A stretch of 30,177 nucleotides of DNA from DASPPF01 sp032906705 (GTDB lineage Archaea > Thermoproteota > Nitrososphaeria > Nitrososphaerales > Gagatemarchaeaceae), in contig JAJTZC010000015.1 of assembly GCA_032906705.1 (NCBI GenBank), forward strand, positions 1-30,177. The letters are read 5' to 3'. The notes beneath the pieces were generated by a model, which was not told where the DNA came from, ran no database searches, and worked only from the letters and a program-made list of their open reading frames with translations. The translations under genes were made by a program, and so were the position numbers. This document shows positions 27,878 through 30,177 of this stretch, one piece after another; the first letter of the stretch is position 1; the number at the start of each line of letters is the position of its first letter.

Positions 27878-28692
27878 TGACGGTCAAAGAGGAGCAGCCT
27901 TTCCTTATACCTTCTGCCTTCGTAGATAGAATTGGGCGGAAGCATCCTGAAAGACCTCCCAGACATTCGCAGCTCGAGCGTGTGCTTCGACGAATTTCTT
28001 AGCTCGTTAAGCGGGACGCTCAAGCCGACAGGTCGGGGGTCAACAATGTGCATCGAGGTCTTGCACGGGAATAGTCTCGCAGTCCTCGCAGCGGTGACGA
28101 CATCTTCTTTATCGAGCCTCTCCACGATTACGACTAGGCGCGAGCTGTCCCTAAGAGGAGCGTCAAGTTCGTCTTCCGGAACGAAAGACCGCGTCCACCC
28201 CAGGCGCTCGGCCAGTTTGTCGACATTTCTCACCATTTCGAAGGCTTGCTGGATTCCATTGTTCTCGCGTGGCAGGAAGCAGCGGCCAGGGCTCAGCGCC
28301 GCCACCGAGATTTCGCGCCTCTCCAGTTGGGGTAGTGCTCCAGTCTGGTTTCCGCTGGGAAAGAAGCCGAGCTCCCTCATCGGACCCTCGGGGGCGCCAA
28401 CTCCTGCCGTCTTGAAGACACGCGCCCACCTCCGCAACGACACGTCCTCTGAATCGTAATCAAGCTCGCAACAGACGGCTTGCTCGATGCCGAGCCTTTG
28501 GAATGCCTCGAGGCGGTGCATGCCGTCCAGGACCGCCCCGCTCTTTCGGTCGACGAGTAAAGGGTCCTTCTGGACTCCATCGTTGCGCAATCGGAGAGCC
28601 ATCTCGCTTGCTCTGGACTCGATTATCTCCTCGTGGGGGAGCAGTCCATGAACCGGACGGAGGTCGATGCTGACCTTGCCGCCTTCGAACAT
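27874..28692 (-). CDS. ParB/sulfiredoxin-fold protein, SerK/SbnI-like (possible free-serine kinase)
   Basis: This is a 272-aa protein. The first 100 residues show a ParB/Srx fold: LLPHEEIIESRASEMALRLR, VQKDPLLVDRKSGAVLDGMHRLEAFQRLG. This pattern, with an acidic residue after LLPH and VLDGMHR, is closest to the archaeal ADP-dependent serine kinase SerK and SbnI, not to chromosome-partition ParB, which carries a helix-turn-helix after the domain. The C-terminal part has no recognised domain. Starts are ATG 28692 or TTG 28695; GGCGGAG lies a few bases upstream. It is coupled to the MoaD-like gene by an ATGA overlap. Confidence 0.65.
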   Translation of the reverse strand: MFEGGKVSIDLRPVHGLLPHEEIIESRASEMALRLRNDGVQKDPLLVDRKSGAVLDGMHRLEAFQRLGIEQAVCCELDYDSEDVSLRRWARVFKTAGVGAPEGPMRELGFFPSGNQTGALPQLERREISVAALSPGRCFLPRENNGIQQAFEMVRNVDKLAERLGWTRSFVPEDELDAPLRDSSRLVVIVERLDKEDVVTAARTARLFPCKTSMHIVDPRPVGLSVPLNELRNSSKHTLELRMSGRSFRMLPPNSIYEGRRYKERLLLFDRQ

Positions 28693-28698
28693 CAAGGC

Positions 28699-28911
28699 CT
28701 ACTCCGCCTTGACTTCCTCTGATTGCTCTTCTTCTTGGGCTTCTGTGGCCTTGACCGACTTGGCGATGTAGCCCGCGACGTGGTTCCTGAGCTGTTTTGA
28801 CGGGATTACGGCAAGGTCACTAAGGGCTTTCTTGTTCTTCTCATAGTCGGAGCTGAACGAGTCCGGGTACCTCTGCAGCGCCATCTCCGACAGCCGCCTA
28901 GTCTTGTCCAA
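28699..28911 (-). CDS. rps17e: 30S ribosomal protein S17e
   Basis: This 70-aa protein matches the S17e core: TRRLSEMALQRYPDSFSSDYEKNKKALSDLAVIPSKQLRNHVAGYIAK, the archaeal/eukaryotic-only small-subunit protein. The usual basic N-terminus (GKVRTKxxKR) is shortened to MDK, and an acidic tail rich in Glu replaces the end. TTG 28911 is the only start, because an in-frame TGA lies just upstream. A possible Shine-Dalgarno GGGGTGA includes the tatD stop codon, so it may be coupled to tatD; it also has a TATA-like GGTTAATCACC at 28940-28950. Confidence 0.9.
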   Translation of the reverse strand: MDKTRRLSEMALQRYPDSFSSDYEKNKKALSDLAVIPSKQLRNHVAGYIAKSVKATEAQEEEQSEEVKAE

Positions 28912-28920
28912 GCTTCATGT

Positions 28921-29682
28921 TCACCCCAGACCGGTCGGGTGATTAACCTTTCCACCTGCGGAGAGGTATGAGAGTGAGTTCCGCGCCAGTTTGGCCGCCA
29001 TCTCCTCGAACGGGGTCGATTTGACCTCCGCCAGTTTGAACACGACCGAAGGCACAAGCGAGGGACCCCCCGCCCCTTTTAGGGACGCGAAAGCCACCGG
29101 GCCGTCGCTCTCCGCTAGAATCAATTCGTCGGGGTACTTGGTCGCCATCCCCTGGAGTCTCTTGGATTGGAGGATGCTCGGGCCGAACGAGACGAAATGG
29201 CCCCTCTGCTCGGCCACGCTGAGCAGATTCTCCCCGTTGAACCAGTGGAGAAGAACTGAAGAGAGCCGATAGGAGGTCAGCTTGTCCAGGCATAGCCGCT
29301 CGGCATTCCTCGAGTGCACCTGGACTGGCATCTTTAGCTCCTCTGCCACACAGAGTTGGTCGAGGAAGACTTCCATCTGGGGACTCTTCTCGGCGACCTC
29401 GGAGTACTTTGGGTCGAGCCCAACCTCCCCGACCCCCGACGCGTCGCGAGCCGCCACTCTGATCCAAGCATGGTCCTTCTGCTTGGTGGCTTCGGAGGGG
29501 TGAACCCCAACAAACGACGAAACTACGAGAGGATTCTCTCGCGCTATCGCGATCGTTCTTTCCGAGCTTTTCCGGTCCACACTGCACGAAAAGAGGCGCA
29601 CGCCTGCCGAGGCAGCAAGTCGGACCACCTGCGAGCTGTCTTCGTACTCGCTAAGATGAAGGTGCGAATCGACGAAATGCAT
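28921..29682 (-). CDS. tatD: TatD-family metal-dependent hydrolase
   Basis: This 253-aa TIM-barrel hydrolase has DSHLHL (metal-binding HxH, residues 7-9), VGEVGLDPKY (Glu ligand), PVQVHSRNA (His), HWFNG and LAESDGP (Asp). Members are cytoplasmic 3'-5' DNases or related phosphoesterases in DNA repair and decay. ATG 29682 is leaderless, with TATA box GCTAAAATATC at 29703-29713. It heads the operon with rps17e, the SerK-like gene, the moaD-like gene and cgi121. Confidence 0.88.
   Translation of the reverse strand: MHFVDSHLHLSEYEDSSQVVRLAASAGVRLFSCSVDRKSSERTIAIARENPLVVSSFVGVHPSEATKQKDHAWIRVAARDASGVGEVGLDPKYSEVAEKSPQMEVFLDQLCVAEELKMPVQVHSRNAERLCLDKLTSYRLSSVLLHWFNGENLLSVAEQRGHFVSFGPSILQSKRLQGMATKYPDELILAESDGPVAFASLKGAGGPSLVPSVVFKLAEVKSTPFEEMAAKLARNSLSYLSAGGKVNHPTGLG
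28940..28950 (-). promoter_or_regulatory. TATA-like element of rps17e
   Basis: The minus strand reads GGTTAATCACC, inside the 3' end of tatD, about 34 nt before the TTG start. It is a possible internal promoter for the ribosomal-protein gene. Confidence 0.35.
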
Positions 29683-29702
29683 GTTCAGACTGTCCCGTCA
29701 GG

Positions 29703-29713
29703 GATATTTTAGC
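29703..29713 (-). promoter_or_regulatory. TATA box of tatD operon
   Basis: The minus strand reads GCTAAAATATC, centred 26 nt before ATG 29682. Confidence 0.6.
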
Positions 29714-29850
29714 CCAATGTCGCAAGCTCAGACGCAAAGCATGACTTTGGACAAGTATTGCATGATATTCATTCCCATTTCTTGAATTCAGGCAGGGAAG
29801 GAGGTCGGGCTGACCAAAGGGGCTGTCATCACTCGTTATAGGTTCCAAAG

Positions 29851-29858
29851 GTTTTTAG
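29851..29858 (+). promoter_or_regulatory. TATA box of the histone gene
   Basis: GTTTTTAG is centred about 30 nt before ATG 29884, giving a leader of only a few bases. Confidence 0.5.
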
Positions 29859-29883
29859 CCGAGCCCTTTCGAGTGACGAACAG

Positions 29884-30114
29884 ATGTCAAGCAGCTCCGA
29901 ATTCGGTCTCGCGGCAGTCTACAGGGTCATCAAGAAGGCCGGCGCAGAGAGAGTAGGTGACGACGCCGCGATGGAGCTCAGGACTGAGCTGGAGGCCCTG
30001 GGCCTCCAGATCTCCAAGCAGGCCGTGGAACTCGCGGCCCACGCGGGACGGAAGACTGTGAAACCCTCGGACATCAAGCTCGCGGCGAAGGCCATCCTCA
30101 AGCAGAATCTGTAG
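29884..30114 (+). CDS. Archaeal histone (HMf-like)
   Basis: This 76-aa protein is a single histone fold: EFGLAAVYRVIKKAGAERVGDDAAMELRTELEALGLQISKQAVELAAHAGRKTVKPSDIKLAAKAIL. It shows the helix-loop-helix order, GAERVGDDA in the first loop and the RKTVKPSDIKLA signature in the second. It should dimerise and wrap DNA in nucleoid tetramers or longer filaments. There is an eight-residue polar N-terminal extension (MSSSSEFG) and no C-terminal tail. A TATA box lies about 30 nt upstream. Confidence 0.95.
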   Translation: MSSSSEFGLAAVYRVIKKAGAERVGDDAAMELRTELEALGLQISKQAVELAAHAGRKTVKPSDIKLAAKAILKQNL

Positions 30115-30165
30115 TCCGCGTCCTCGGAAAGCTTATTCTCGGTTCTGCCGTGCGCCTGTCTTACT

Positions 30166-30177
30166 GCCCCGGTGGTG
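30166..30177 (+). tRNA. Possible 5' end of a tRNA gene cut by the window edge
   Basis: The last 12 bases read GCCCCGGTGGTG, matching the start of many archaeal tRNAs and nearly the same as AGCCCGGTGGTG of the tRNA-Gln at 22000. A TATA-like GCTTATTC lies at 30131-30138, about 31 nt upstream. Glu or Asp would fit this acceptor and D-arm start. Too little sequence is present to be sure. Confidence 0.35.

Noticed and set aside
27874..28692. Chromosome-partition ParB
   Set aside because: No helix-turn-helix or dimer domain follows and no parA or parS-like site is nearby; the motif order fits SerK/SbnI-like proteins better.
29714..29850. C/D-box sRNA between tatD and the histone gene (ATGATA ... 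CTGA)
   Set aside because: The C box is imperfect and no C'/D' pair is present.
1..30177. CRISPR array, insertion sequence, prophage or integrase
   Set aside because: No regularly spaced repeats, no transposase or integrase motifs and no terminal inverted repeats were seen; the only mobile element supported is the intein.

Overview
The window comes from an archaeon with fairly GC-rich DNA. Evidence is a one-domain HMf-type histone, ribosomal protein S17e, a KEOPS Cgi121 subunit, an archaeal-type DhnA-like aldolase and short triosephosphate isomerase, an F420 glutamate-ligase-family gene, a tRNA with non-canonical introns, and TATA boxes about 26 nt ahead of start codons that are often TTG or GTG (leaderless transcripts). 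Multiple tRNA introns, the S30AE-like and THUMP proteins and Thr-rich surface proteins suggest a TACK lineage, perhaps near Nitrososphaeria. That placement is inference; no ammonia-oxidation or methanogenesis genes are seen.

Layout. 0-6.1 kb: the tail of a plus-strand gene, then minus-strand tldD-tldE, an M3 oligopeptidase and an RNase J-type nuclease, the last two with their own promoters. 6.2-10.1 kb: a plus-strand run of a 40-aa membrane peptide, a HAD phosphatase, a gluconate-dehydrogenase-subunit-3/GMC oxidoreductase fusion with a Cys cluster, an S30AE-like protein, a four-helix membrane protein and a 55-aa protein. 10.1-12.4 kb: a PurD-like ATP-grasp enzyme interrupted by a 350-aa LAGLIDADG intein. 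12.6-13.4 kb: a cofE homologue.

13.6-18.1 kb: two divergently transcribed cell-surface proteins, each with six Cys-paired kelch-like repeats, a Thr/Ser-rich stalk and a C-terminal membrane anchor. Between them lies a tRNA-Arg(CCG) gene with two introns (D-loop and variable loop). 18.2-21.9 kb: argS, a SerB-like HAD phosphatase and a class V aminotransferase. 22.0 kb: tRNA-Gln(CTG). 22.1-25.8 kb: central carbon metabolism, with class I-type FBP aldolase, class I-type FBPase, glutamate dehydrogenase and triosephosphate isomerase. The aldolase and isomerase promoters each carry a palindrome between TATA box and start codon.

25.9-28.9 kb: a 29-aa very acidic ORF, then a tRNA-modification neighbourhood: TsaC/Sua5, a THUMP (Tan1-like) protein, Cgi121 and a MoaD/ThiS-like protein ending in Gly-Gly. 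Cgi121 and the MoaD-like gene belong to a compact minus-strand operon (tatD, rps17e, ParB/SerK-like, moaD-like, cgi121). 29.9 kb: a histone gene, then what may be the first bases of another tRNA at the window edge.

The most notable items are the intein in the ATP-grasp active-site motif, the two-intron tRNA-Arg, the paired kelch surface proteins, the acidic micropeptide and the promoter palindromes of the glycolytic genes.
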